Shown here: positions 24,797-32,982 of the stretch, one piece after another
Layout of the letters: every line of letters starts with the position of its first letter
Numbering within the stretch: position 1 is the stretch's first letter
Origin: Calditrichia bacterium
GTDB lineage: Bacteria; Calditrichota; Calditrichia; RBG-13-44-9; J075
DNA length: 53,816 nucleotides
NCBI GenBank assembly: GCA_028284445.1
Contig: JANQRS010000041.1
Location: 1-53,816, forward strand
Direction of reading: 5' to 3'
The notes under the pieces: model-generated
What the model saw: the letters and a program-made list of their open reading frames with translations, nothing else
Told to the model about the DNA's origin: nothing
Databases searched by the model: none
Program-made: the position numbers and the translations under genes

Positions 24797-25846
24797 ATGA
24801 ATAGACTACAGCTATATCTCATATCTTTTTTCCTTCTTGCAGCTACCCTCGCAGGCAATGCCGATGCCTTAAATGGCGAGCTGGATGCACGGCAATTACA
24901 GGCATTCATTGCCGAGGGGCGTTTTCAACAAGTCATTGAGTATTTCGAAGATGAATCTGTTCTTGAAACCGCCAGTCCAGCGGCACAATTTGCGCTCAGT
25001 CAGGCATATTACTATACCGAAGCCTATAAAAAATCCGTTGAACGCCTGTCCGCCTTAATTGATGATGGATTTGAAAGCTCGGCGATTCAGAATTGGTATG
25101 GGAAGGCGCTGGTTCAGGCAGGACTAAAATCCAATGTTTTGAAACGGCCTTTTTTTGCGCGGCGCGCACGAAAGGCGCTGGAACGAGCGGTCGAGCTCGA
25201 TAGCACCAATACCGTTGCCCGCCAGGATCTTCTCAAATATTACTTGTTGGCGCCAGGCTTTCTGGGCGGTGACGATAACAAAGCACTGCAGCAAGCTGAG
25301 GCTCTGCGAGCACTCAATTCCTGGGAAGGTTTTAAGGCATACGGCACGCTCTACTTTCATCGCAAAGAATATGCTAGCGCCGAGAGAGAACTTTTAGCGG
25401 CTATCGATTCATACCCGGCCGACATTCAATTCTATGAATTTCTCTCGGAAATCTATCGCGAGGCGCAGGAGTTCGACAAACTCATTAACACATACCTGCA
25501 GGCGGCTCGACATATTCCTGAAGCGCGATCCAGCTTTTTGCTGTTAGCGTTGGAGCTGGCTGTCGAAATCAATCAATGTGACAATCTTCTCCAATCCCTT
25601 GCTGCGGAAACAGCAACACCGTTGAACGATCCGCAGGTCTACTACTATATTGGTCTGGCCGCATATCATTCGCAGACTGAAGCAGATACCGGTATCCGCT
25701 CTTTGCAGAAATTCCTTCGTGAAACGACCTCGCCCGATCCTTCAATGAGCATGAAGGCGCACTTGGCCTTGAGCGATTTGTATTTGCGTGCCGGCGCACC
25801 GAAAAAAGCTGCATTCCATCGCCAACTTGCCGAAGATATTCACTGA
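24797..25846 (+). CDS. Exported TPR-repeat protein
   Basis: With ATG 24797 the product has 349 residues and a good signal peptide (LQLYLISFFLLAATLAGNADA). The frame is open upstream to 24665, but that would bury the signal sequence behind 44 charged residues, so I prefer the inner start, although its ribosome-binding site is weak. The rest is alpha-helical with degenerate TPR units (for example ALSQAYYYTEAYKKSVERLSALI, AYGTLYFHRKEYASAERELLAAI, YYYIGLAAYHSQTEADTGI). No enzyme motif is seen; such proteins are usually periplasmic scaffolds. No operon partner is obvious. Confidence 0.75.
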   Translation: MNRLQLYLISFFLLAATLAGNADALNGELDARQLQAFIAEGRFQQVIEYFEDESVLETASPAAQFALSQAYYYTEAYKKSVERLSALIDDGFESSAIQNWYGKALVQAGLKSNVLKRPFFARRARKALERAVELDSTNTVARQDLLKYYLLAPGFLGGDDNKALQQAEALRALNSWEGFKAYGTLYFHRKEYASAERELLAAIDSYPADIQFYEFLSEIYREAQEFDKLINTYLQAARHIPEARSSFLLLALELAVEINQCDNLLQSLAAETATPLNDPQVYYYIGLAAYHSQTEADTGIRSLQKFLRETTSPDPSMSMKAHLALSDLYLRAGAPKKAAFHRQLAEDIH

Positions 25847-26013
25847 GATTGATCAAATATTCGGAGAAGTTTAAACGGCAGTTAGCTGGAATTTGCCCTA
25901 ACGCACTGTTTATCCCTCTTGATTCAATTATGATGTGGCGTGGCGCCGTTTGATGACGGCGGCAGTGCCCGCTTTTTATAGATATCCGGTCAAAAAATAT
26001 TCAATATTCCAGT

Positions 26014-26042
26014 TTGACATTGTAAGCGGCATGACTTAAGTT
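26014..26042 (+). promoter_or_regulatory. Candidate promoter of sucAB
   Basis: TTGACA (26014-26019), 17-bp spacer, TAAGTT (26037-26042). The -35 is the exact consensus. Confidence 0.5.
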
Positions 26043-26061
26043 TTGTAAATTTTCAAAGGCC

Positions 26062-26090
26062 GTTGACAAATCCGGCAAATTACTGTCAAC
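26062..26090. promoter_or_regulatory. Inverted repeat between the sucA promoter and start codon
   Basis: GTTGACA (26062-26068) and TGTCAAC (26084-26090) are a perfect 7-bp inverted repeat 15 bp apart, ending 13 bp before ATG 26104. Placed downstream of the promoter it could be an operator or a leader hairpin limiting access to the start codon; there is no clear ribosome-binding site. Confidence 0.4.
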
Positions 26091-26103
26091 CAGAAAAAGT
26101 AGT

Positions 26104-28887
26104 ATGTTCATGAGAAATACGTCATACCTCCATAACGCACATCCCGATTTTATTGAAACACTTTACAAAGATTACAAAGCAGACCCGGAATCTGTCGATC
26201 CCGGTTGGCGCAAGTTCTTCGAAGGCTTCGAGTTAGGGCAGGGGAGCGCCGTAAATGGCGCAGCAAAAAAGAGCCCGGAAATGGACGGCGATCGCCGCAA
26301 GGAAGTTGCCGTCTTGCGAATGATTGAAGCCTACCGTTCACGCGGACATTTGTTCACAAAAACCAATCCGGTGCGTGAACGTCGCCGCTACCGTCCGACC
26401 TTGGCACTGGAAAATTTTGAACTAACCGAATCTGACCTTGATACCGTTTTTGAAGCAGGCCGCGAAATCGGCATTGGACCGGCACCTCTGCGGGACATCG
26501 TCGAGCATCTGGTCGAAACCTATACCGGGGCAATGGGCGCCGAATATCGCTTTATTCGCCATCCTGATCGCATCAAGTGGCTGCAGGATCGAATGGAGTC
26601 GACGCGGAATGAACCGAACTTCAGTCTCGATGAAAAACGCTATATTCTTGAGAAATTAAATCAGGCCGTCGCCTTCGAGAATTTCCTGCATACAAAATAT
26701 GTTGGACAGAAGCGCTTCTCACTTAGTGGCGGTGAATCATTGATACCGGCCCTGGATGCAGTTATCGAGAAGGGGGCAGCGCTTGGTGCCAAGGAATTTG
26801 TTATTGGCATGGCACACCGGGGCCGCTTGAACGTGCTGGCCAATATCATTGGCAAGTCCTATGAAGACATTTTTGCGGAGTTTGAAGGCGCGGCTTTCGA
26901 AGATGGCCTGTTTGAAGGTGATGTAAAGTATCACCTCGGTTTTTCCAGCAATCGCATGACTCGTGTTGGAAAAAACGTACACCTCAGCATTATTCCGAAC
27001 CCGTCCCATCTGGAAGCGGTTGATCCGGTAACGGAAGGCGTGGTTCGTGCCAAAATTGATAAGCGCTATAATGGCGATGCCAACAAAATTGTTCCGATCC
27101 TTATTCACGGTGACGCTGCCATTGCCGGCCAGGGAATCGCTTATGAAGTGATCCAGATGTCTCTTCTGGAGGGCTATCGTACCGGTGGCACCATTCACCT
27201 GGTCATTAATAACCAAGTCGGTTTTACGACAAATTATATCGATGGACGCTCGAGCACCTATTGCACCGATGTTGCAAAAGTGACCCTGTCACCGGTATTT
27301 CACGTCAATGGGGACGATGTCGAAGAAGTTGTCCACGCCATCGTTATGGCGATGGAATATCGCCAGCGATTCAATACGGACGTGTTTATCGATATTCTCG
27401 GTTATCGCAAATATGGTCACAATGAATCCGATGAGCCGCGTTTTACGCAACCGACCTTGTATAAGTCCATCGCGCGTCATCCTGACCCGGCCAAAATTTA
27501 TCGCGAAAAGCTCCTGGCGGAAGGTTCTATCGATCAGGATACCGTATCGCGCATAGAAAAGGACTTCCACAATCTCCTCGAGACAAACCTTGATGAGGCT
27601 CGCGACAATAAGTTTGCCCCAGAAATTTCGACCTTTAAGGCGGATTGGACCGGCTTTCGGAAACCTGCCGATGTTGATTTTACCAAGCGGCTAAAAACGG
27701 CAGTTGACAAAAACACCCTGGACGAACTGGCCGAGCAGATTTTCACAGTACCTGAAGACTTGCCGGTCTTCAACAAAATCCGTCGCCTCTATAACGATCG
27801 CATGTCGCGCTATAAAGAAGGCAAACGCATTGATTGGGCTGTTGGCGAAGCCCTTGCTTATGCCGCCATCCTGAATGACGGCTCTCCGATTCGCCTTAGT
27901 GGACAGGATTGCGAGCGCGGTACATTTTCACATCGCCATGCGGTATTGCAGCTTGACGAAACGGACGAAGAATACGTTCCGTTAAACAATATTCGCGATG
28001 GTCAGCCGATGTTCCAGGCCTTCAATTCCTTATTGTCTGAATACGCAGTGCTGGGCTTTGAATACGGATATGCGTCAGCGCATCCCAAGGGCTTGACGAT
28101 CTGGGAAGCACAATTTGGTGATTTTGCAAACGGTGCTCAGATCATAATTGACCAATTCTTGTCCTGCTCAGAAGCGAAATGGCGCCGCTATAATGGCTTG
28201 GTGCTCTTTCTGCCCCATGGCTATGAAGGTCAGGGCCCGGAGCATAGCTCAGCGCGGATGGAGCGCTTCCTCGCCCTTTGCGCCCACAACAACATGTTTG
28301 CCCTCAACTGCACAACGCCGGCCAATTTCTTCCATGCTTTGCGTCGCCAAATTGTTGCACCCTATCGCATGCCGGCAGTTGTTTTCACGCCGAAGAGCCT
28401 TTTGCGTCATCCACTCTGTGTGAGTTCCTTAAAAGAGTTTACCGATGGGACCTTCAAAGAGATCATTGATGATCCGGCTGCCAAGCCTGCAGATGTCAAA
28501 AAGATCCTCTTCTGTAACGGCAAGATTTACTATGATCTGCTGGCAAAGAAAACCGAAGATGATCGCAAAGATGTGGCAATTGTTCGCCTGGAGCAATTGC
28601 ACCCGTTTCCCAAAAAGCAGTTGGAAAAAATTGTTAAGCGATATAAGAACGCTGATAAATACTTCTGGGTACAAGAAGAACCTGAAAACATGGGCGCCTG
28701 GAGTTACTTTCGCCGTAAGTGCAAAATTGTTCGTGCCGATTTGATATCGCGTGACGCAAGCTCAACCCCGGCAACCGGCTTCTATAAAACTCACATGGCA
28801 GAACAGCAAGAGATTATTGACCTGGCCTTCGATGAAATAACCACCCACAAAATGCGGGTGGGTTTTTACGATCAGGATGAAGTCTAA
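26104..28887 (+). CDS. sucA: 2-oxoglutarate dehydrogenase E1 component
   Basis: A 927-residue protein matching SucA end to end. It has the N-terminal E2-binding helix (HPDFIETLYKDYKADPESVDPGWRKFFEGF), the substrate/TPP core 'IGMAHRGRLNVLANIIGKSYEDIFAEFEG', 'VKYHLGFSSNR', 'SIIPNPSHLEAVDPVTEGVVRAK', and 'IHGDAAIAGQGIAYEVIQMS', then the second half with 'LSGQDCERGTFSHRHAVL', 'YGYASAHPKGLTIWEAQFGDFANGAQIIID' and 'VLFLPHGYEGQGPEHSSARMERFL'. It decarboxylates 2-oxoglutarate with thiamine diphosphate in the TCA cycle. ATG 26110 is an alternative start. The E2 gene follows by 12 bp; no E3 (lipoamide dehydrogenase) gene is in the window. Confidence 0.97.
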   Translation: MFMRNTSYLHNAHPDFIETLYKDYKADPESVDPGWRKFFEGFELGQGSAVNGAAKKSPEMDGDRRKEVAVLRMIEAYRSRGHLFTKTNPVRERRRYRPTLALENFELTESDLDTVFEAGREIGIGPAPLRDIVEHLVETYTGAMGAEYRFIRHPDRIKWLQDRMESTRNEPNFSLDEKRYILEKLNQAVAFENFLHTKYVGQKRFSLSGGESLIPALDAVIEKGAALGAKEFVIGMAHRGRLNVLANIIGKSYEDIFAEFEGAAFEDGLFEGDVKYHLGFSSNRMTRVGKNVHLSIIPNPSHLEAVDPVTEGVVRAKIDKRYNGDANKIVPILIHGDAAIAGQGIAYEVIQMSLLEGYRTGGTIHLVINNQVGFTTNYIDGRSSTYCTDVAKVTLSPVFHVNGDDVEEVVHAIVMAMEYRQRFNTDVFIDILGYRKYGHNESDEPRFTQPTLYKSIARHPDPAKIYREKLLAEGSIDQDTVSRIEKDFHNLLETNLDEARDNKFAPEISTFKADWTGFRKPADVDFTKRLKTAVDKNTLDELAEQIFTVPEDLPVFNKIRRLYNDRMSRYKEGKRIDWAVGEALAYAAILNDGSPIRLSGQDCERGTFSHRHAVLQLDETDEEYVPLNNIRDGQPMFQAFNSLLSEYAVLGFEYGYASAHPKGLTIWEAQFGDFANGAQIIIDQFLSCSEAKWRRYNGLVLFLPHGYEGQGPEHSSARMERFLALCAHNNMFALNCTTPANFFHALRRQIVAPYRMPAVVFTPKSLLRHPLCVSSLKEFTDGTFKEIIDDPAAKPADVKKILFCNGKIYYDLLAKKTEDDRKDVAIVRLEQLHPFPKKQLEKIVKRYKNADKYFWVQEEPENMGAWSYFRRKCKIVRADLISRDASSTPATGFYKTHMAEQQEIIDLAFDEITTHKMRVGFYDQDEV

Positions 28888-28899
28888 AAGGAAAACCTT

Positions 28900-30444
28900 A
28901 TGAAATTTGAAGTAAAAGTGCCGGCAGTCGGTGAATCTATAAACGAAGTGACCATCGCTCAATGGCTGAAAAAGGAAGGCGAAAGCGTAGCCAAGGATGA
29001 ATTGGTCTGCGAAATAGAATCTGACAAGGCCTCCTTCGAAATACCTGCGGAAGAAGCAGGCGTGTTGACGATCAAGGCTGCGGAAGGAGATATCGTTCAA
29101 GTTGGCGCTGTTATCGCCTCTATTGATACTGATGGTGCTTCAACTACGGCACCGGCTGCGCCGCAGCCCGCAAGCAATCCGGTGGCAGAGCCGGTTGTCA
29201 GTGCAGTAGCTACAGGTAATACCGTCACGCTGACCGTGCCGGCAGTCGGTGAATCTATAAACGAAGTGATATTGGCTTCCTGGCTAAAAGGAAATGGTGA
29301 CACAGTTACCTCTGCCGACCTGGTCTGTGAAATAGAATCCGATAAAGCCTCCTTTGAAATACCCGCAGAACACAGTGGTGTGTTGAAGCATCTGGTGTCG
29401 GAAGGCGCTACACTTGAAATTGGCGCAGCCATTGCCGAGATTTCAGTAACGGAAGGCGCAAGTGCTGGCGCTGCAACTGCGACCTCAGCTGCTCCGGCCG
29501 CAGCTGTAAGTTCGAGCCCGGTAGATGACGACGGGCAACCGCGAATTTCTCCGGTAGCGGCAAAGATTCTTGCAGAGGCTGGCATCTCTCCGGCATCCGT
29601 CACCGGAACTGGACCAGGGAATCGCATCACCAAAGATGATGCTCGCGATGCTGTGGCGGCCGCACAGAACGGTAGCGCACCGGTAACTGTTGATGCAGAC
29701 AATGTAAGCGTTGGCTCGGTGACAACAACAGTATCTGCGGATAATCGTGGTGAACGCCGCGAGCGGATGTCTTCACTGCGAAAAACAATTGCCAGGCGAC
29801 TGGTTACTGCCAAGAATGATACGGCCATGCTTACGACCTTCAATGAGGTCGATATGAGTGCCATTAGAGCGTTGCGTGGTAAATACAAGGAAGCATTCAA
29901 GGATAGGCATGAGATTGGGCTTGGCTTTATGTCCTTCTTTACCAAAGCTGTTTGCCTTGCTTTGCAGGAATGGCCGGCGGTCAATGCACGAATTGATGAT
30001 GACCATATCGTTTTTCATGACTATTGCGACATCTCAATCGCAGTTTCTTCTCCAAAAGGTTTGGTGGTGCCGGTTGTCCGCAATGCTGAGAGCCTCTCAT
30101 TTGCTGGTATTGAAAAAGAAATCAAGCGCCTGGCGCTCAAGGCCCGCGAAGGCAAGCTAACGATCGAAGAGATGACCGGCGGGACATTTACGATTACCAA
30201 TGGTGGTATATTTGGGTCTCTGGCATCAACGCCAATAATTAATCAGCCGCAATCCGCTATTCTGGGTATGCATAAAATCGAGGATCGGCCAATGGTCGTA
30301 AATGGCGAAATCGTTGCCCGGCCAATGATGTATGTGGCTCTTTCTTATGATCATCGGATTATCGATGGCCGCGAATCCGTTTCTTTTCTTGTGCGCGTTA
30401 AGGAACTGTTAGAGGATCCGTCGCGTATGTTGATTGAAATTTAA
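28900..30444 (+). CDS. sucB: Dihydrolipoamide acyltransferase (2-oxoglutarate dehydrogenase E2), two lipoyl domains
   Basis: A 514-residue protein. Two lipoyl domains (residues about 2-76 and 110-185) carry the lipoylated lysines K43 and K149 in identical ESDKASFEI contexts. Ala/Pro/Ser-rich linkers separate them from the peripheral subunit-binding domain (about 208-246, RISPVAAKILAEAGI) and the catalytic domain ending in YDHRIIDGRES, with the active-site HxxxDG. E. coli SucB has one lipoyl domain; two are more typical of pyruvate-dehydrogenase E2, but the adjacent SucA-type E1 makes succinyl transfer the natural reading. The 5' ends of the two lipoyl coding units share 34 identical bases (see the repeat entry). 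AAGGAAAACC precedes the ATG. Confidence 0.94.
   Translation: MKFEVKVPAVGESINEVTIAQWLKKEGESVAKDELVCEIESDKASFEIPAEEAGVLTIKAAEGDIVQVGAVIASIDTDGASTTAPAAPQPASNPVAEPVVSAVATGNTVTLTVPAVGESINEVILASWLKGNGDTVTSADLVCEIESDKASFEIPAEHSGVLKHLVSEGATLEIGAAIAEISVTEGASAGAATATSAAPAAAVSSSPVDDDGQPRISPVAAKILAEAGISPASVTGTGPGNRITKDDARDAVAAAQNGSAPVTVDADNVSVGSVTTTVSADNRGERRERMSSLRKTIARRLVTAKNDTAMLTTFNEVDMSAIRALRGKYKEAFKDRHEIGLGFMSFFTKAVCLALQEWPAVNARIDDDHIVFHDYCDISIAVSSPKGLVVPVVRNAESLSFAGIEKEIKRLALKAREGKLTIEEMTGGTFTITNGGIFGSLASTPIINQPQSAILGMHKIEDRPMVVNGEIVARPMMYVALSYDHRIIDGRESVSFLVRVKELLEDPSRMLIEI
28918..29269 (+). repeat. 34-bp direct repeat inside sucB (lipoyl domain 5' ends)
   Basis: Bases 28918-28951 and 29236-29269 are identical over 34 bp, including all synonymous positions, and encode VPAVGESINEV in both lipoyl domains. 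The other strongly conserved protein block (ESDKASFEI) has several synonymous base differences, so the identity is confined to this tract and looks like recent conversion or duplication rather than protein-level constraint. Confidence 0.9.
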
Positions 30445-30518
30445 GGCAGGCTGGGAAGTCAAATTGCTTGAATTACCCAGGCTTTGATGGTAACATAAAG
30501 AGGATAGGAGAGACGAAT

Positions 30519-30815
30519 ATGACGTATATTATAACTGAACCCTGTGTCGGCACTTGCGATACGGCCTGCGTGGATGTCTGCCCTGTAGATTGTATATATC
30601 CGGCCGAGGGGCACGAATTGGATGACGACGGCAAGCAGAAGATGATTGAGATCGGCGAACAACTTTACATTCATCCCGAAGAATGTATCGATTGTGGCGC
30701 CTGCGAACCGGAGTGCCCGGTTGAGGCTATTTTCCCCGAAGATGAAGTGCCGGAAGAATGGACGAAATATATCGAGATCAACTACAAGCGCTTTGACATG
30801 GAACCTGACGCATAA
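30519..30815 (+). CDS. Ferredoxin, 7Fe/8Fe type (FdxA-like)
   Basis: A 98-residue two-cluster ferredoxin. The first cluster motif is C9-x7-C17-x3-C21-P with C25 (EPCVGTCDTACVDVCPVDC), the pattern of 3Fe-4S-type sites in seven-iron ferredoxins, plus an extra Cys13. The second is CIDCGACEPECPVEAI, a normal 4Fe-4S Cx2Cx2Cx3CP. An insert rich in Asp/Glu lies between them, and the C-terminus is typical of FdxA. I chose ATG 30519 because AGGAGAG stands just before it. It is 74 bp after sucB; a low-potential electron carrier, possibly for a ferredoxin-linked 2-oxoacid or nitrogen-independent redox route. A strong terminator follows. Confidence 0.93.
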   Translation: MTYIITEPCVGTCDTACVDVCPVDCIYPAEGHELDDDGKQKMIEIGEQLYIHPEECIDCGACEPECPVEAIFPEDEVPEEWTKYIEINYKRFDMEPDA

Positions 30816-30841
30816 GATCAGATAAATTCCTGAGTTTTTTG

Positions 30842-30882
30842 AACGGGATTTCTCTCTTTATTAAGAGGAATCCCGTTTTTTT
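30842..30882 (+). terminator. Intrinsic terminator after ferredoxin
   Basis: AACGGGATT (30842-30850) pairs with AATCCCGTT (30869-30877); the stem continues inward through CTCTT/AAGAG with a small bulge, and a T-run follows to 30882. Confidence 0.85.
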
Positions 30883-31181
30883 ATGCCAAAAATGCGCTAA
30901 AAGTAAAATTTAGCGCCCGATTTTGCTCGAAGTTTGCGCGCTGTACTGCCGTTCGTGTTCTTGCAAGCCCTTGATTTCATTGTGTTTGTTGTCTAAAAAT
31001 CGTGATAAAATAATATGTTATATTCGTCAAGCGAAAACCGATCATTATCCATATTATGGGGTCGAAATCAATGCAGCTCTTCTCTCTTTTTTATCGTGTT
31101 AAAGCGTGCCGCTTTGACCGGGATCATTCTTTCTACCCCATAAATGGTGTTATGTTTATTTAGTGAGGTTCAGGGATTACT
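30883..31181. other. AT-rich noncoding region before the glycan cluster
   Basis: No gene is seen in these 299 bp. The region is AT-rich with several candidate -10 elements; the best promoter is listed separately at 30989-31016. If it is used, the leader is about 160 nt, long enough for a regulatory RNA, but I recognise no riboswitch or terminator in it. Confidence 0.5.
30989..31016 (+). promoter_or_regulatory. Candidate promoter of the glycan cluster
   Basis: TTGTCT (30989-30994), 16-bp spacer, TAATAT (31011-31016). Confidence 0.4.
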
Positions 31182-31781
31182 ATGTATATTGCATTATTCA
31201 AACGGCTTTTTGATTTCTCGTTCGCCCTTATCGGTTTGGTCTTGACATTTCCAATCATGTTAGTGGTTGCCGTCATTATCAAGATAGGGTCACCGGGACC
31301 GATTTTCTACCCTGCTCCCAGGGTTGCCAAGGGAGGCAAAGTTTTCAAGATGATCAAATTTAGGTCGATGGTGACTGATGCGGATAAAGTAGGCCCGCTG
31401 GTGACAGCCGGCAACGATCCCCGCATTACACCAAGCGGACGTTTCTTGAGAAAGTCCAAACTCGACGAACTGCCGTCACTATGGAATGTGTTAATCGGAG
31501 AGATGAGTTTCGTAGGGCCGCGGCCGGAGAATCCTAAGGATGCTGGTAAATACAATCAGGAACAGCAGAGAGTGCTTACTGTTAAACCGGGAATTACCAG
31601 TCTCGCCACAATCAAATACCGCCACGAAGAAGAAATCCTTGCCAAAGCCACGGATCTCGATGCTGCATACTTTCAAATTATGCAAGACAAACTTGCTATC
31701 GAATTGGAATACATTAACAATCAATCCTTTGGAAGTGATGTGAAGATCATATTCCAGACGCTTAGGGAGATACTACGATGA
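31182..31781 (+). CDS. Bacterial sugar transferase (PglC/WcaJ-type phosphoglycosyl transferase)
   Basis: A 199-residue protein, the short monotopic form. A reentrant membrane helix (about residues 10-34, FSFALIGLVLTFPIMLVVAVIIK) is followed by SPGPIFY, the KFRSM block (59-63), the catalytic Asp-Glu dyad D95-E96 (SKLDELPSLWNVL) and 'GEMSFVGPRPE'. It transfers a sugar phosphate from a UDP-sugar to polyprenyl phosphate at the inner face of the membrane, starting a surface glycan or glycoprotein-type oligosaccharide. The stop overlaps the next gene's ATG by 4 bp. Confidence 0.93.
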   Translation: MYIALFKRLFDFSFALIGLVLTFPIMLVVAVIIKIGSPGPIFYPAPRVAKGGKVFKMIKFRSMVTDADKVGPLVTAGNDPRITPSGRFLRKSKLDELPSLWNVLIGEMSFVGPRPENPKDAGKYNQEQQRVLTVKPGITSLATIKYRHEEEILAKATDLDAAYFQIMQDKLAIELEYINNQSFGSDVKIIFQTLREILR

Positions 31782-32977
31782 TAAATAAACGCGAGAACTT
31801 TCTACCTTATGCACTGCCCCTAATCGGCGAAGAAGAGATCAATGAAGTTGCAGATAGCTTGCGCTCAGGTTGGGTAACAACTGGTCCGAAAGTTAAGAAA
31901 TTTGAATCTGCCGTAATGGATTTTGTTGGCTGTAAACATGCCATTGGTGTGAACAGTTGCACAGCCGGCTTGCATCTGGCTTTGACTGCCATGGGAATTG
32001 GCCAGGGCGACGAAGTCATTCTGCCATCCCTGACATTTTGCGCGACTGCAAATGTCGTTGTGCACTGCGGTGCTAAACCAGTGCTTGTTGATATAGATGA
32101 AGATTACAATATTTCAATAGATGCTATCAAGGCTGCAATTACACCGAAGACCAAGGCGATCATGCCGGTGCATTATGGCGGAATGTCCTGCAATATGCAG
32201 GAAGTATATGAAATTGCTTCTGAGCACAACCTCTCAGTGCTTGAAGACGGTGCACACGCCATTGGCATTGACTATCGCGGTATGATGATCGGATCGGATG
32301 ATCTGACCATGCAGGAGTGGCGCAAGGGCGTTCAGAGCGCGGTTGCCTATTCTTTCTACGCCACAAAAAATATGACCACTGGCGAAGGCGGCTTGATTGC
32401 TACTTCACACGACGACCTGGCCGCTAAAATGCGCGTATTAAGCTTGCATGGTATGAGCCGCGATGCCTGGAAGCGCTATAGTAGTGCGGGTTCTTGGTAC
32501 TACGAGGTAATCGAAGCCGGATTCAAATACAATATGACAGACATTCAGGCAGGCCTCGGACTGCACCAGTTGAAGCGTCTGCCCGGATTTATCGAAAAGC
32601 GCGTGGAATACGCCAAAATGTATGACCAGGCTTTTGCCGATATCCCGGAAATTGTGACCCCGATTACGCACGATGATCGGATTCACGCCTATCATCTTTA
32701 CGTCATCCAGCTGGATAACAGCAATCTTTCAATTGATCGCGGAGAAATGATTGAAAAATTGAAAGAATATAATATTGGCACCAGCGTGCACTATATCCCG
32801 GTTCATATCCATCCGTATTACGCGAAGACGTTTGGTTATGAGAAAGAAGATCTACCGGTAACTGCCGCTGCATACGACCGGATGTTGTCGCTGCCGCTGT
32901 ATCCAAAAATGACAAAAGATGATATGAACTATGTAATTGATGTTGTAAAATATCTTGTAAGTAACCATCGGAGCTAA
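31778..32977 (+). CDS. DegT/DnrJ/EryC1 family PLP aminotransferase
   Basis: A 399-residue sugar aminotransferase of fold type I. The PLP lysine is K197 (YSFYATKNMTTGEGGLI), the cofactor Asp is in LEDGAHAIG (D157), and the N-terminal 'GWVTTGPKVKKFE' segment is the family signature. It makes a 3- or 4-amino-deoxysugar from a nucleotide keto sugar. It overlaps the sugar transferase by 4 bp and is followed after 5 bp by the epimerase, so the three form one operon, most likely making an amino-sugar-initiated surface glycan. Confidence 0.93.
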   Translation: MINKRENFLPYALPLIGEEEINEVADSLRSGWVTTGPKVKKFESAVMDFVGCKHAIGVNSCTAGLHLALTAMGIGQGDEVILPSLTFCATANVVVHCGAKPVLVDIDEDYNISIDAIKAAITPKTKAIMPVHYGGMSCNMQEVYEIASEHNLSVLEDGAHAIGIDYRGMMIGSDDLTMQEWRKGVQSAVAYSFYATKNMTTGEGGLIATSHDDLAAKMRVLSLHGMSRDAWKRYSSAGSWYYEVIEAGFKYNMTDIQAGLGLHQLKRLPGFIEKRVEYAKMYDQAFADIPEIVTPITHDDRIHAYHLYVIQLDNSNLSIDRGEMIEKLKEYNIGTSVHYIPVHIHPYYAKTFGYEKEDLPVTAAAYDRMLSLPLYPKMTKDDMNYVIDVVKYLVSNHRS

Positions 32978-32982
32978 ATTTT

